A stretch of DNA of 64,000 nt from Rhizobium mongolense USDA 1844 (lineage in GTDB: Bacteria; Pseudomonadota; Alphaproteobacteria; Rhizobiales; Rhizobiaceae), in the NCBI RefSeq assembly GCF_000419765.1, contig NZ_ATTQ01000025.1, forward strand, positions 1-64,000, given 5' to 3'. Shown piece by piece: positions 17,049 through 25,687 of this stretch. The position numbers and the translations under genes are program-made. The stretch's first letter is position 1, and each line of letters opens with the position of its first letter. Under the pieces are notes generated by a model, which was not told the DNA's origin, did no database searches, and worked only from the letters and a program-made list of their open reading frames with translations.

Positions 17049-17413
17049 AACCGCTTCATGATGGCCTGTAGTTCGGTGTCGAGGTCCAGGTCGTTGAAGC
17101 GCTGCGGGTAAAGGGTCTGCCCGATACGCAGGACACAGATCCCGACTTGCGCCGTCGTGCGCAGCGCCGACCGTAGCGGCAGCCCGTCACCGTGAAGATA
17201 GACGGCTTCAATATGAACTTCGCCGTTCTCCCGACGGATCGTCGACGACATCGAGAATCCTTTTTCGTTCGGATGGGCGCCAAAATCTATGAGCTGCTCG
17301 TATAGCGTCTCGTATGCGGTGGAGACCTTGCCATCTGCATCCTGCATATGTGGAACGGCCCGCTTGGCAAGATATTTCCTCATGTGTTTCCCCGATAAGG
17401 ACGGTGCGGTCAT
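17045..17413 (-). pseudogene. C-terminal remnant of a HEPN-like protein family
   Basis: The last ~90 residues ('YEQLIDFGAHPNEKGFSM', 'VYLHGDGLPLRSALRTTAQVG') align in pattern with the C-terminal half of the protein at 30242-31012 ('YQQAIDWGAHPNPRSIHK', 'TGLHGQGALEYDRSLLACLDFG'). The N-terminal half, which in the relative holds 'YPLLRTALESACYGYLM', is absent, and an IS110 element begins about 200 bases upstream. The simplest reading is a gene truncated by rearrangement. A short independent gene starting at 17413 is possible but less likely. Confidence 0.45.
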
Positions 17414-17607
17414 ATGTCCGGCCTGTTTTCTGGCCTTTCAGCCATGGCCACGATGAGATCCGCGGAGCAAATCGCCTAATCAGCTTCTCGCGCTGCAACG
17501 CGCTAGCGATTTTGCGGTCTGATTTGCTTCGGGATGTCGTCCCGTTGGGTCATCACAATTGGCACCTTGCCTGCCTCTCCGACAGATCGGTCGGAAAGCT
17601 CGTATGT

Positions 17608-18639
17608 TTAGGCTTGGGCGATCATTTTCGTTTCCCGATAGCTATCGCCTCGAACGAGAAGAGCCCAGATGATGCGCGCGATCTTGTTTGCGAGTGCGAC
17701 GGCAATAACCTTGAACGGGCGGCGCAACATCATGGCCGCTATCCAGGGTGATAGCTGGAGGCCACGACGAGCGACCTTGAGAACCGACGTCGCTCCAGCG
17801 ACAAGCAGCGTTCGCAGTTGCTGGTTTCCGCGCTTTGAGATGGAACCTATCCGTTCCTTTCCTCCGCTGGAGCGCGCGCGTGGGGTCAACCCAATCCAGG
17901 CAGCGAAATCTCGACCGGTTCGGAAACCAGCGGGATCCGGCACAACTGCTCGAACGGTCGCCGCAATGATCGGCCCCACGCCGGGAATCGCTGTCAGGCG
18001 CCGAGCGCAGTCGTCCTTCCTCACCGCTTCAAGGATTTTCCGATCGAGCCTTTCAATGCGTCCCGTCACGGTCTCGATTTGCTCGACGAGCTCTTCCAAA
18101 GCCATTCGCGCTGCACCCGGCAATCTCAGATCACTATCGTCGCGCACTATGGCGGCAAGGCTGATGATTCCGACCAGACCGGTCGACCTGACAATGCCCA
18201 GTTCGGCAAGATGAGCTCTCAAGGCATTGATTGCTTGAGTGCGCTGACGGATGAGCAAATCTCGCGCTTTGAGCACCATTCCGGCAGCCTGCTCGTCCTG
18301 CGTTTTTGCCGGTACGTAACGCATGGTCGGCCGGGTGACTGCCTCGCAAATAGCTTCGGCGTCTGCGGCGTCAGTTTTATTGCGTTTGACGTAGGCCTTC
18401 ACGTATGCGGGCGGCATCATCCGAACCGTATGCCCCAGGGCCTGAATTTCCCGAGCCCAAAAATGCGCACTGCCACAGGCTTCCATCCCTACGAGGCAAG
18501 GCCGCAGTGTGCGAAAGAAGTCCAGCACCTGCGATCGACGCAGTGCGCGACGTATGATCACGTCTCCTTCTTCGGCTATGCCATGAACCTGAAAAACGGA
18601 TTTGGCCAGATCGAGCCCGACTGTGGTAATCTTCTTCAT
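17608..18639 (-). CDS. IS110-family transposase (DEDD)
   Basis: The 343-residue protein has the IS110 RuvC-like DEDD domain: Asp in 'TTVGLDLAKSVFQVHG', Glu in 'LVGMEACGSAHFW', and Asp pair in 'KRNKTDAADAEAICEA'. The C-terminal transposase_20 domain contains 'LTAIPGVGPIIAAT' and the conserved Ser in 'GSISKRGNQQLRTLLVAG'. The length is normal and no frameshift is seen, so it is probably functional. IS110 elements use a non-coding bridge RNA made from DNA flanking the gene; candidate stretches are 18640-18750 and 17414-17607. It sits against a repC fossil and a truncated gene, so it was probably involved in those breaks. Confidence 0.92.
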   Translation of the reverse strand: MKKITTVGLDLAKSVFQVHGIAEEGDVIIRRALRRSQVLDFFRTLRPCLVGMEACGSAHFWAREIQALGHTVRMMPPAYVKAYVKRNKTDAADAEAICEAVTRPTMRYVPAKTQDEQAAGMVLKARDLLIRQRTQAINALRAHLAELGIVRSTGLVGIISLAAIVRDDSDLRLPGAARMALEELVEQIETVTGRIERLDRKILEAVRKDDCARRLTAIPGVGPIIAATVRAVVPDPAGFRTGRDFAAWIGLTPRARSSGGKERIGSISKRGNQQLRTLLVAGATSVLKVARRGLQLSPWIAAMMLRRPFKVIAVALANKIARIIWALLVRGDSYRETKMIAQA

Positions 18640-18754
18640 GGAGCGGTCCTTCTTCTTTGTGGCGTTTCAACACGACCACGTTAGGCACTTGATGCCGTTT
18701 GAGAAGGGCCGTTCCACCTCATCAGTTTCGGGTCGACTGGCCTGTCAGCCATCA

Positions 18755-18880
18755 CTATGCTCGCTTCGCTCCAAATGCATGAGTCCGCGCCAGGGCCATC
18801 AGCATCGGTCCGAGGGAAAATTCACCCCGGCGCGCCTTGGCCGTCAGATCCCGCAGATAACCACCCGCCGAATTGAGATG
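18755..18880 (-). pseudogene. repC: repC C-terminal fossil
   Basis: Reading the minus strand here gives 'NSAGGYLRDLTAKARRGEFSLGPMLMALAR', which matches the C-terminus of the intact RepC in this window ('TSPGGYLRDLTRRWERGEFSLGPMVMAQLK'). The frame ends at TAG at 18755 and is closed by stops upstream of about 18895, so only some 40 codons survive. It shows that a second repABC-type replicon, or an older duplicate of repC, was once here. The IS110 element lies directly downstream of it. Confidence 0.75.
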
Positions 18881-18895
18881 CCCCGCGTATTACGT

Positions 18896-19399
18896 GACAG
18901 TTGGATAAGCGACCAAGGCATAGTTTGCAGGAGCACAATCGTTCCGATTGGTCGGCCGGCCAGGTGAATCTCAGAATCAATTGAGTTCCGCTCCGACACC
19001 TCTCACGCAGGCGCCGTCGAAACGTTGCGCGAATTCCGCTTGCATCGAAGGAGACGGCGGTGGTCCCAAACTTTCTTCCGGGCGAAAACTTCTCGGGGAC
19101 GTCTATGGGACCGACGAAGCCGACCCAAGAAGTGGCACGCCCGTGCTATTAGTCCGCACGCGATATTTGGTCAGAACGGCGCACCCTCCCCTCGATAGTC
19201 GAGTTGCCGCCGAAAACTTTCATACAACCTGCCTTGCCAATGCGCGTGCTTGGATGCAATTACTCACCACGACGAGACCCAAAACGCGTCGACGGAACCG
19301 AGAGGTCCAGCTCCATCTTTTTGTGGGAAGCGTTACCCGAGAGGACTGTTATGAAGCCCTGGACGGCCGGCCGTGGCCCTATCGCAGCAACGGAAACCG
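18896..19399. other. gene-poor stretch upstream of proQ/finO
   Basis: About 500 bases with short overlapping frames but none with family signatures. It separates the repC fossil from the ProQ/FinO gene and presumably contains the promoter of the latter. Nothing else is recognised. Confidence 0.3.
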
Positions 19400-19834
19400 A
19401 TGTCGCAAAAGGCAAGCGTGATCAATGCGCTGATGACATCCCCGGCCGCAATATTCCCCAAAAAGGCCGGCGACCCGATACTTCCGTTTTCGATCGGCTT
19501 GTTCGAAGTGCTGAAAAGCCGTTTGAAGCCCGACGTTGGGGCGACCGTCCTGAGGCGCGCAGTCGCTGCCTATGTTCATTCAAAGCGATACTATTTCGCG
19601 AGCGCCCAGCCGGCCGCCATGCGGCATGATTTTGACGGTGAGGTGGTTGAGCCGGTCTCGGCGGCAGATCGAATGCTGGCGCAGGAGCGCTTCATGACCT
19701 TGAAGCGAGACAAAGAACCACCCTCACCTGCTGCCGTTGCGGACAATGTCGCGGCGGCAATACCAAGCAAAAATGAAATGATCCGCGCCGCCCTACTTTC
19801 ACGCAAAAGAGATCCGGGGGCGGCTCCTTACTAA
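19400..19834 (+). CDS. ProQ/FinO-family RNA-binding protein
   Basis: The 144-residue protein carries a ProQ/FinO domain: 'KPDVGATVLRRAVAAYVHSKRYYFASAQPAAMRHDFDG' followed by 'VEPVSAADRMLAQERF' is characteristic of plasmid-borne alphaproteobacterial members. These proteins bind stem-loop RNAs and stabilise antisense-target pairs; FinO acts on conjugation control RNA. Placement beside the repABC operon, which is controlled by an antisense RNA, suggests a role in plasmid copy or transfer control, though this is inference. ATG at 19400 ('MSQKASVINALM') is chosen over an upstream start. The C-terminal 40 residues are Ala/Pro-rich and likely flexible. Confidence 0.8.
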   Translation: MSQKASVINALMTSPAAIFPKKAGDPILPFSIGLFEVLKSRLKPDVGATVLRRAVAAYVHSKRYYFASAQPAAMRHDFDGEVVEPVSAADRMLAQERFMTLKRDKEPPSPAAVADNVAAAIPSKNEMIRAALLSRKRDPGAAPY

Positions 19835-19872
19835 CTACTCTCTCGCATCCTACGCGCGTCGACATGTTTGAA

Positions 19873-19888
19873 GTTAGGCGCGCCTAAC
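19873..19888. promoter_or_regulatory. parS: parS site 1 (RepB binding palindrome)
   Basis: GTTAGGCGCGCCTAAC is a perfect 16-bp palindrome. It fits the repABC centromere consensus GTT-N4-GC-N4-AAC exactly. RepB would bind it for plasmid partition. The identical sequence recurs at 20479-20494. Confidence 0.8.
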
Positions 19889-20035
19889 TCACAGACACTC
19901 ATCATGTGTGCGCCCAAATGCGCGCTTCTTGCATCTCTCGCGTCATTTCGTGGCGTCGAATGGCAATGATCAAGCCGCATCTTAAACGCAAATAAGCGTC
20001 GGATCCCATGCTGTGCTCGCAACGAAGACAGACGA

Positions 20036-20050
20036 GTTAGCGCGCCTAAC
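20036..20050. promoter_or_regulatory. parS-like site 2, one base shorter
   Basis: GTTAGCGCGCCTAAC is the same palindrome lacking one central G, so it is 15 bp and off-centre. The spacing change may weaken RepB binding. It may be a decaying site or a variant; which one cannot be told from sequence. Confidence 0.5.
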
Positions 20051-20478
20051 TTCGCACGATAGAGCAGGTGACCCCGCCTGCAGCTCAACCTGCGCACTAT
20101 TCAGGTGACCCGCATACCCGGCCACCTTGTCTCCCATCGGAGGTGCCGACCCCGATGGGCTGATGAAATCTTCCGTCTCGCTAGCGGAACTCATTCGCAA
20201 GGATCCCAGGCCGTTCGCCGACGCCAATACTGGCGCCGCTCCTGAGTTGCCATGATCGCCGCGCTGGATCCAATGTTCTCAGCTCTTTGCGAAGTCCTTA
20301 TTACTCGAACGAAGCAACCTCGACGCTTCGTTGGGGTGCGCCGACCGAACACTTGAAGCACGGGAAACTCCGCATTTCTATATTGGCCCCGGTTCGACAT
20401 CTCGCGCGCTGCACTTTTGAAACACAACGCACCTGGGAGAATTGGTGAGGCGGCTCCCGGCACAATGGGGACCCTGTG

Positions 20479-20494
20479 GTTAGGCGCGCCTAAC
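20479..20494. promoter_or_regulatory. parS: parS site 3, overlapping the repC stop codon
   Basis: A second perfect GTTAGGCGCGCCTAAC lies over the last codons and TAA stop of repC. Because of the overlap, the site is fixed by both coding and binding constraints. It matches the rhizobial repABC parS consensus exactly. Confidence 0.8.
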
Positions 20495-21694
20495 TGCCCC
20501 CCCACTGTTCGCCTTCAGCTGCGCCATGACCATCGGCCCGAGTGAAAACTCTCCTCGTTCCCAGCGCCGCGTCAAGTCGCGCAGATAGCCGCCAGGCGAG
20601 GTGATAAAGTTGGCCCTCTCCAGAATACAGGCGATCGCGATTGCCGCATTTTCCGGTCCCATCCCATCGCAAGCATCTTGATAAGCCGATGGGCTGACAC
20701 CCAGCATAGATCTGACCACAACCGCAGCCGACATCAGATCACGCCAGCCTCCCACCGCACCGCCTTGTCCATAGTCGCAAATCTGCGGGCAAGCCTTCAG
20801 CACAACAGCCAACGGGAAGGATGTGCTCGCCAGACGCGGCGTCAAATCAGTTCTACCCGACTTCGCCCCCTGCTCTTTTTCAGAGCTAGGTTCAAGTTCA
20901 CGGATGGATTCGGGTTTTGAATTCTGTATGTGGCGCTCATTATGAGCATCATTGGTGCAAATAATCTCGGTTTCTTCGTGAATATTCAGACGGCTGAGCA
21001 CTTCAGCATAAAGCAACTGCATCTCGTCGAGCAGGCTGTCCACGTCGGCGCGCGATGGTGTGCGGGGGAGGCGCGCCGTCAGATTGATGTAGATGTCTTC
21101 AATCGCTTGCCAGTCGCTCTCCGCGCCTTCCTCGATGGCAGCGCTGATCAACTTGCGGACGTCCCTCCGGCATATTGTTAGCGTCTCCTTGGCCCTTCTG
21201 AATGCAATGCGGGCAGCCACGACCTCCTGCGCCATCAGAGCAAGTTCCTCAGCCCGCGCTAGAAGCGGGGACAGGTCGAAGCCGAAGGCGGTCTCGATAT
21301 CGCCATCACGATCCTTCCGCGCAAATCTCTTTCCGTTGGCGCTGTCTTTTCGCACAATCAGACCGGCGTCGACGAGGATTGCAAGATGGCGCCGAAGCGT
21401 GGCCCCCGCAATGCCGTGGGCGCGGAGTGTCAACTGGGCATTCGAAGGGAAGACAATCATCTGCCCGTCCTGACGAAGTTCATTGGTCGGAAGGAACGTT
21501 AAGAGCGCATCCAGGATGGCGACGCTGCGATCCTGAAGGCCAAGCATCTCCCGGGCTTCAGCAACATCTCGGAAGACCTTCCATTTCTCGACAGACTTAC
21601 CAGGCTTGATCTCGTTCGCGGCCACCTGCCGCTTCACGAGGGCAAGCGTCATCGACCGCCGCCCAAACGGCGTCGTCACACTTCCCGTATGCAT
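20480..21694 (-). CDS. repC: RepC replication initiator
   Basis: The 404-residue protein is a full RepC: an N-terminal winged-helix DNA-binding half ('AQLTLRAHGIAGATLRRHLAILVDAGLIVRKDS'), a helical middle, a variable acidic linker, and the conserved C-terminus 'SPGGYLRDLTRRWERGEFSLGPMV'. RepC is the initiator of repABC plasmids, and the origin normally lies within repC itself. It is last in the repA-repB-repC operon, separated from repB by the 158-base antisense-RNA region. ATG at 21694 has AGGTGAAAG upstream. Its stop codon is inside a parS palindrome. Confidence 0.95.
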   Translation of the reverse strand: MHTGSVTTPFGRRSMTLALVKRQVAANEIKPGKSVEKWKVFRDVAEAREMLGLQDRSVAILDALLTFLPTNELRQDGQMIVFPSNAQLTLRAHGIAGATLRRHLAILVDAGLIVRKDSANGKRFARKDRDGDIETAFGFDLSPLLARAEELALMAQEVVAARIAFRRAKETLTICRRDVRKLISAAIEEGAESDWQAIEDIYINLTARLPRTPSRADVDSLLDEMQLLYAEVLSRLNIHEETEIICTNDAHNERHIQNSKPESIRELEPSSEKEQGAKSGRTDLTPRLASTSFPLAVVLKACPQICDYGQGGAVGGWRDLMSAAVVVRSMLGVSPSAYQDACDGMGPENAAIAIACILERANFITSPGGYLRDLTRRWERGEFSLGPMVMAQLKANSGGAVRRA

Positions 21695-21752
21695 CGTCTT
21701 TCACCTTTCAGAAGGCAAAAGAAATCCGCTCACCAAAACGGCGCCAAGACTC

Positions 21753-21781
21753 TTGACGAAGATTCATGGAAATGCGATTCT
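21753..21781 (+). promoter_or_regulatory. promoter of the antisense counter-transcribed RNA
   Basis: TTGACG (21753-21758) and GATTCT (21776-21781) are separated by 17 bases, a good sigma-70-type pair. They read on the strand opposite to repABC, inside the repB-repC gap, and predict a start near 21788. The position and orientation match the known incA/ctRNA promoter of repABC plasmids. Confidence 0.7.
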
Positions 21782-21787
21782 CTGTCT

Positions 21788-21845
21788 TGCTACAGAACAG
21801 ATAAGGGCTTCCACGACGGCGACGTTGAGGGGGCTCTTTTCTTTT
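21788..21845 (+). ncRNA. antisense RNA (ctRNA, incompatibility factor) of repABC
   Basis: The short RNA predicted from the promoter above runs antisense to the repC leader and ends at a strong terminator, giving about 58 nt, the usual ctRNA size. In repABC plasmids this RNA pairs with the repB-repC leader mRNA and folds it so that repC is not expressed, setting copy number and incompatibility. The boundaries are inferred from promoter and terminator spacing. Confidence 0.75.
21807..21840 (+). terminator. rho-independent terminator of the ctRNA
   Basis: A 12-bp stem, GCTTCCACGACG with CGTTGAGGGGGC (G-U pairs and one A-A mismatch), closes the loop GCGA and is followed by TCTTTTCTTTT. It ends the antisense RNA. 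On the complementary mRNA the same DNA forms the hairpin just upstream of repC. Confidence 0.75.
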
Positions 21846-21852
21846 GCGGGTT

Positions 21853-22869
21853 TCACTCCGTGGTTCGTTTATCCAGCGTGCTATTTGCTGAGCGGTGCTC
21901 GCGATACAGTTCCTCAAGCTTCTCCAGGACGAGCGCGGCAAACTCAGGCGCTTCTTTCCGGTCGATGGCGATTTCCAGTTTCCCGTCCGTGTTCAGCACT
22001 TTCGCAAGGCGCTTTCCGTCGTCGGCGGTCCACACGTCAACAGCCACCGGAGCTGCCCGCGGTTTCAAGTGCGCGACAACAGCCTTGAAGCGTGCCTCCG
22101 AGGGGAGGGACTTAACCTGCGCCGATTCGAGAAACAGCTTGGCCAAGTCGAGCGATCCGTCCTTGGCAAGCAGGTCTGCGAGCTCAACCCAGCTCCGTCG
22201 CCCCACACCTGGGGCAGCACCGATTGCATTGATCAGATCCCGGGGGATCCTGACCACGACAGACAGCATGTAGGACAGATCGCTCTTATAGACAGACAGG
22301 GCTGACATGATGACGTCCCTGGAAAAGCGCTGTTGCAGATTGTCGGCGAAGAGGGCTTTCTCGATATAGGTAAGATCCTCGCGCTCGTTGTTCTCCTGTC
22401 CCTGCGCCACAACGAGTTGCTCGTCCGTCAAATCGCGAACGATCGCCTTGACCGGCCGTTCAAGCGCCTGAACGGCGCGAAGCCGACGGTGACCAAATGC
22501 CACTTGATAGCGGCCGGCCTGGTCCGGGTGAGGGCGGACAAGAATCGGTACCTGCTGACCTTGCTCCTTTATCGAACTAATCAGCCCGTCGATATCGCCG
22601 GACATGCGGTCTTGCACAAAGGAAGGCTCGACCTCGGCTGGGTCGATCTCGATCACAGTCTGGCCCTCGGCAAGTCGCCGTTCGATCTCGTCTGCACGGG
22701 CCTGACGGGCCTTCTCCTCGCGGATCGTGGACCCGACCTGCTTGACAAGCTTGTTGTCCGCCGTGGATTCGTCAGACTGCACAGACGGCGAAAGCAGCGG
22801 CCGACCCTGTGTCTTTGCCGGACGCGCTGCATCGACCTGTACGAGGTTCAGAAGGTTCTTCCGGCTCAT
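21853..22869 (-). CDS. repB: RepB partition protein (ParB family)
   Basis: The 338-residue protein shows the ParB/Spo0J core: 'IDPAEVEPSFVQDRM', 'IKEQGQQVPILVRPHPD' and 'YQVAFGHRRLRAVQALERPVKAIVRD', followed by a helix-turn-helix region ('DVIMSALSVYKSDLSYMLSVV') and a C-terminal RepB-specific part. RepB binds parS and works with RepA to segregate the plasmid and repress the operon. The start overlaps the repA stop as ATGA. The perfect parS palindromes at 19873 and 20479 are its likely targets. Confidence 0.95.
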   Translation of the reverse strand: MSRKNLLNLVQVDAARPAKTQGRPLLSPSVQSDESTADNKLVKQVGSTIREEKARQARADEIERRLAEGQTVIEIDPAEVEPSFVQDRMSGDIDGLISSIKEQGQQVPILVRPHPDQAGRYQVAFGHRRLRAVQALERPVKAIVRDLTDEQLVVAQGQENNEREDLTYIEKALFADNLQQRFSRDVIMSALSVYKSDLSYMLSVVVRIPRDLINAIGAAPGVGRRSWVELADLLAKDGSLDLAKLFLESAQVKSLPSEARFKAVVAHLKPRAAPVAVDVWTADDGKRLAKVLNTDGKLEIAIDRKEAPEFAALVLEKLEELYREHRSANSTLDKRTTE

Positions 22870-24080
22870 GCGGTTCTCCCCCAGGATTTCTTGATCAGGG
22901 TTTCGATTTCCTCGTTGACGTTGTTCATCGCCTCGAGGGCACGATCGTATGTGCTGCGCGTAAACTGACCTCTCTCGATCTCGTAAAGCGTCTGGTTGGT
23001 CAGTCCGGCATCAGAAACGGCCGTGGTCTTGAGCATTGGGAAATTTAAGACGTGGGAACCAAAGATCGACCGCAAATAGCCCACCATCTGGTTCTGCGGT
23101 CCATCGGCAGGCTCAAAGCGCGTAATCAGGTAGCGCATCCATGAAAAGTCGACGTTTCCCCCCGCTGTGGCGACCTCCCGAAGAAGCTCGGCCACCATCG
23201 CCAGGAACTGGTTCATCGACATAACGTCCAGCATCTGGGGATGAACCGTCACGATCACCGACGTGGCCGCGGTGAGGGCGGACAGCGTGAGATAGCCAAG
23301 TTGCGGCGGGCAGTCGATGACGACCACATCGTAGTTGCTTTCGACCTCGTCCAAAACCTGGCGAACCCGGTCGAAAAACATCACATCGCCCACTTGGCGC
23401 TTCATCAACGCTCGCGGGGTATCGTGCTCAAACTCCATAAGCTCCAGATTTCCCGGGATCAGGTGGAGATCGGGAATGTATGTCGAGCGGATGATCTCTT
23501 GGATGGGCCTGCGCTCGTCATCATAGCGAATAGCGCCGTACATGGTTTCGTTGGAACCGACATCCAGTTCGGGCTGGTTGCCAAAGAGCGCCGAAAGGCT
23601 CGCTTGAGGGTCCAGATCGAGAGCAAGGACCCGGTACCCCCGCAGTCCCAGATACTGCGCCAGGTGCGCGGCCGTTGTGGTTTTGCCGGAGCCACCCTTG
23701 AAATTCATAACCGATATGACTTGCAGGGCTTCACCATCGCGCCGGTGCGGAAGATACCGCCTGTCAGCGCGGCCGACACGATCGAGATGCCTGCGGATCT
23801 TGTCGATGTCTTCGACCGAATACGAGCGGCGGCCGCCCGCCGTCGTGCTCACCTCAAGATCCTCGATGTCGTTCGACACCTGACGAAGGTAGACTTCCTT
23901 GACACCCACGAGCTTCGCAGCTTCTGATGGCTGGAAATGCCGAATCCCTTTCTCGGCAACCGGTGGGAATGTGCTCAGGTGATGTGCTTGAAGCTGCGTC
24001 GCAAGCGCTGAGGAGTGCCGTTCGATGAGCTCGACCAACGTCTCCTGTGCCGCTAATTTCTTTTCAGCCGTTCGCTTCAT
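22866..24080 (-). CDS. repA: RepA partition ATPase (ParA family)
   Basis: The 404-residue protein has an N-terminal helix-turn-helix region ('FQPSEAAKLVGVKEVYLRQVSND') and a ParA ATPase domain with deviant Walker A 'NFKGGSGKTTTAAHLAQYLG', 'VLALDLDPQASLS' and 'YDVVVIDCPPQLGYLTL'. RepA drives partition with RepB and represses its own promoter. It is the first gene of the operon. The start at ATG 24080 gives the usual length for repABC RepA. Nothing is damaged. Confidence 0.95.
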   Translation of the reverse strand: MKRTAEKKLAAQETLVELIERHSSALATQLQAHHLSTFPPVAEKGIRHFQPSEAAKLVGVKEVYLRQVSNDIEDLEVSTTAGGRRSYSVEDIDKIRRHLDRVGRADRRYLPHRRDGEALQVISVMNFKGGSGKTTTAAHLAQYLGLRGYRVLALDLDPQASLSALFGNQPELDVGSNETMYGAIRYDDERRPIQEIIRSTYIPDLHLIPGNLELMEFEHDTPRALMKRQVGDVMFFDRVRQVLDEVESNYDVVVIDCPPQLGYLTLSALTAATSVIVTVHPQMLDVMSMNQFLAMVAELLREVATAGGNVDFSWMRYLITRFEPADGPQNQMVGYLRSIFGSHVLNFPMLKTTAVSDAGLTNQTLYEIERGQFTRSTYDRALEAMNNVNEEIETLIKKSWGRTA

Positions 24081-24456
24081 TTTGAGCCCGATATTTCACA
24101 ACAGCGCTTTGAGGCGGTCAAAACCGATTTGTACCGCTGTTGCAATAGGCCCCGATTCTGGCGAGTGGGCAAGCTATATATGGTAAATGAATTCTTAACG
24201 AACCTGCTGGTCTTAAAGGCAAATCGGCTCTCTTCACCCACAAATACCAAGCGAAACAAGCGTTTGACGTATTTGAACGCACATACGAAAATCCCCTCAA
24301 AAAAATAGTTGAGAATACAGACGCATGGCTCGTTCTCACTCGTCGCTGCTTACTTTCGGCCGGTGGCCAAAGCGACTCAGTGAAGGCGAGTGTTCAGACG
24401 CCACCATTATTCGACTTCAAAGGCGCCGCGGACAGGAAGTGAGAAAACAAAAATGA
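24081..24456. promoter_or_regulatory. repABC promoter and operator region
   Basis: The 376 bases between repA and the integrase end hold no gene and are AT-rich relative to the surroundings. On the minus strand the segment reads 'ttaagaattcatttaccatatatagc', which contains a plausible -10 (TATATA) about 75-100 bases from repA. Further upstream GCGTT...AACGC arms ('gcgttcaaatacgtcaaacgc', 24264-24284) form an inverted repeat suitable for RepA autorepression. The 11-mer ATGGTAAATGA here (24180-24190) also occurs in both DUF1612 operators. The exact promoter is not certain. Confidence 0.5.
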
Positions 24457-25605
24457 CTATGACAACAATCGCGCGGCGCGCCCGGTCCGTCGGGTCGCGC
24501 TGTTATAATAGCTTGACGCCTGCTGCACGGATCGATGGCGAGACTGCTCCATAGCTTCAGGCAGAGGAACTCCGCGGTTGGCGGCCTCCGTCAGGTAGCC
24601 CGACCGCAGCCCATGCGCCGAAAACTCCCCAGGATCCAGCCCAGCCATCTCCGCCCGCTGCTTCAGGATGGCATTGACCGACTGCGGATCGAGTGCTCGC
24701 CGCGAAACAGTCCCCCAACGCCCGATCGCCCGAAACACGCTGCCGCTCTCGATCTTTGCGGCTGCCAGCCAGGCGTTCAACGCCTCCACCGGCCGGCCGG
24801 TCAGGTAGACGACCTCGTCCTGCTCGCCGGAGGTGGTTTTGGTGCGGCCGAGATGGATGGCAAGAGAGGGGAGGGGAGAGCCATCCGGCATCTCGATCGG
24901 GGGCTCGACAGCTAGCTGTTCGCGGCGCAGCCCCGCGATCTCGCTACGTCGGCGTCCGCCTGATGCGAAGGCGACCATCAGGATCGCACGGTCGCGGACA
25001 TCGCGCAGACTGTCTGTCGCGCAGGTCGCCAGCAGTGTTGCCAGCACGTCGCCGGTAACCGCCTTGGTGCTCTTGCGACGCCGCGTCCGGGGGACGGCGC
25101 GAACGGCGAGGCGAATGGCTGATTTGAGGGCAGGGGAGGCGAAGGCGCCATCGACGCCCCGCCACTTCGTCAGCGTCGACCAGTTCGCCAGCCGCCGGCG
25201 CACCGTCGATGGCGCGTGAGGTCCGATGGACTTGAGAAACTGTTGCCGAAGCTTTTCGTCGACGGTGGTGGGCATCCCATGATCGGCATCCGTCTCGCGG
25301 CGTTGCGGGTCCCAGAGGTGATGGGCGACGAATTTCAAAAGCAGCGCTTCGGGCGCCGGCCAGGGCAGGGATCGTCCGGTGGCGGCCAATCCCCAGGCTT
25401 CGAGATAGGCCAGATCCGAGGTCAGCGCCCGCAGCGTATTGTCGCCCATGCCCTGGTTGACGAGATGACGCAGCGTCTCGACGTCCTGGTCGGTGAGCAG
25501 CTCGGCCAGTTCGTCGCGGCGCTCGATCGGCAGCACGGCAGCAATGGTGTCGAGCTCCTCGGCCCGGCGCTCCACGGCGGTCAGTGATGTCTTGGATTTG
25601 GCCAC
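24457..25605 (-). CDS. tyrosine recombinase / phage-type integrase
   Basis: The 382-residue protein carries an N-terminal SAM-like core-binding region ('NTLRALTSDLAYLEAWGLAATGR') and the catalytic domain with Arg in 'GGRRRSEIAGLRR', His-x-x-Arg in 'SAHGLRSGYLTEA', His/Arg in 'QSRHRSVQQAS' and the nucleophilic Tyr in 'SYYNSATRR'. GTG at 25605 ('AKSKTSLTAVERR') is chosen because GGAGCG lies 6 bases upstream; a TTG farther up adds a doubtful extension. It is divergent from the DUF1612/HTH gene, with a 31-bp palindrome between them that could be its recombination site. Likely roles are plasmid dimer resolution or integration. Confidence 0.88.
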   Translation of the reverse strand: MAKSKTSLTAVERRAEELDTIAAVLPIERRDELAELLTDQDVETLRHLVNQGMGDNTLRALTSDLAYLEAWGLAATGRSLPWPAPEALLLKFVAHHLWDPQRRETDADHGMPTTVDEKLRQQFLKSIGPHAPSTVRRRLANWSTLTKWRGVDGAFASPALKSAIRLAVRAVPRTRRRKSTKAVTGDVLATLLATCATDSLRDVRDRAILMVAFASGGRRRSEIAGLRREQLAVEPPIEMPDGSPLPSLAIHLGRTKTTSGEQDEVVYLTGRPVEALNAWLAAAKIESGSVFRAIGRWGTVSRRALDPQSVNAILKQRAEMAGLDPGEFSAHGLRSGYLTEAANRGVPLPEAMEQSRHRSVQQASSYYNSATRRTGRAARLLS

Positions 25606-25687
25606 GGACGCTCCAAAATGGCGGGTATCGGCGGCCTTGTAGCCGTCCTTTGAGACGATTCTGGGTGATTTGCGACTCCAGATCAAC

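Larger units (their letters stand above)
19835..20478. other. non-coding partition region downstream of repC
   Basis: The 640-base segment has no convincing gene. It holds two of the three parS-type palindromes, and the third lies over the repC stop codon at its right edge. It also contains AT-rich patches. This is the expected place for a centromere cluster on repABC plasmids whose sites lie downstream of repC. Confidence 0.6.

Noticed and set aside
17414..18750. Exact ends and bridge RNA of the IS110 element
   Set aside because: IS110 elements lack reliable terminal repeats and no second copy is in the window, so borders and RNA cannot be set from sequence alone.
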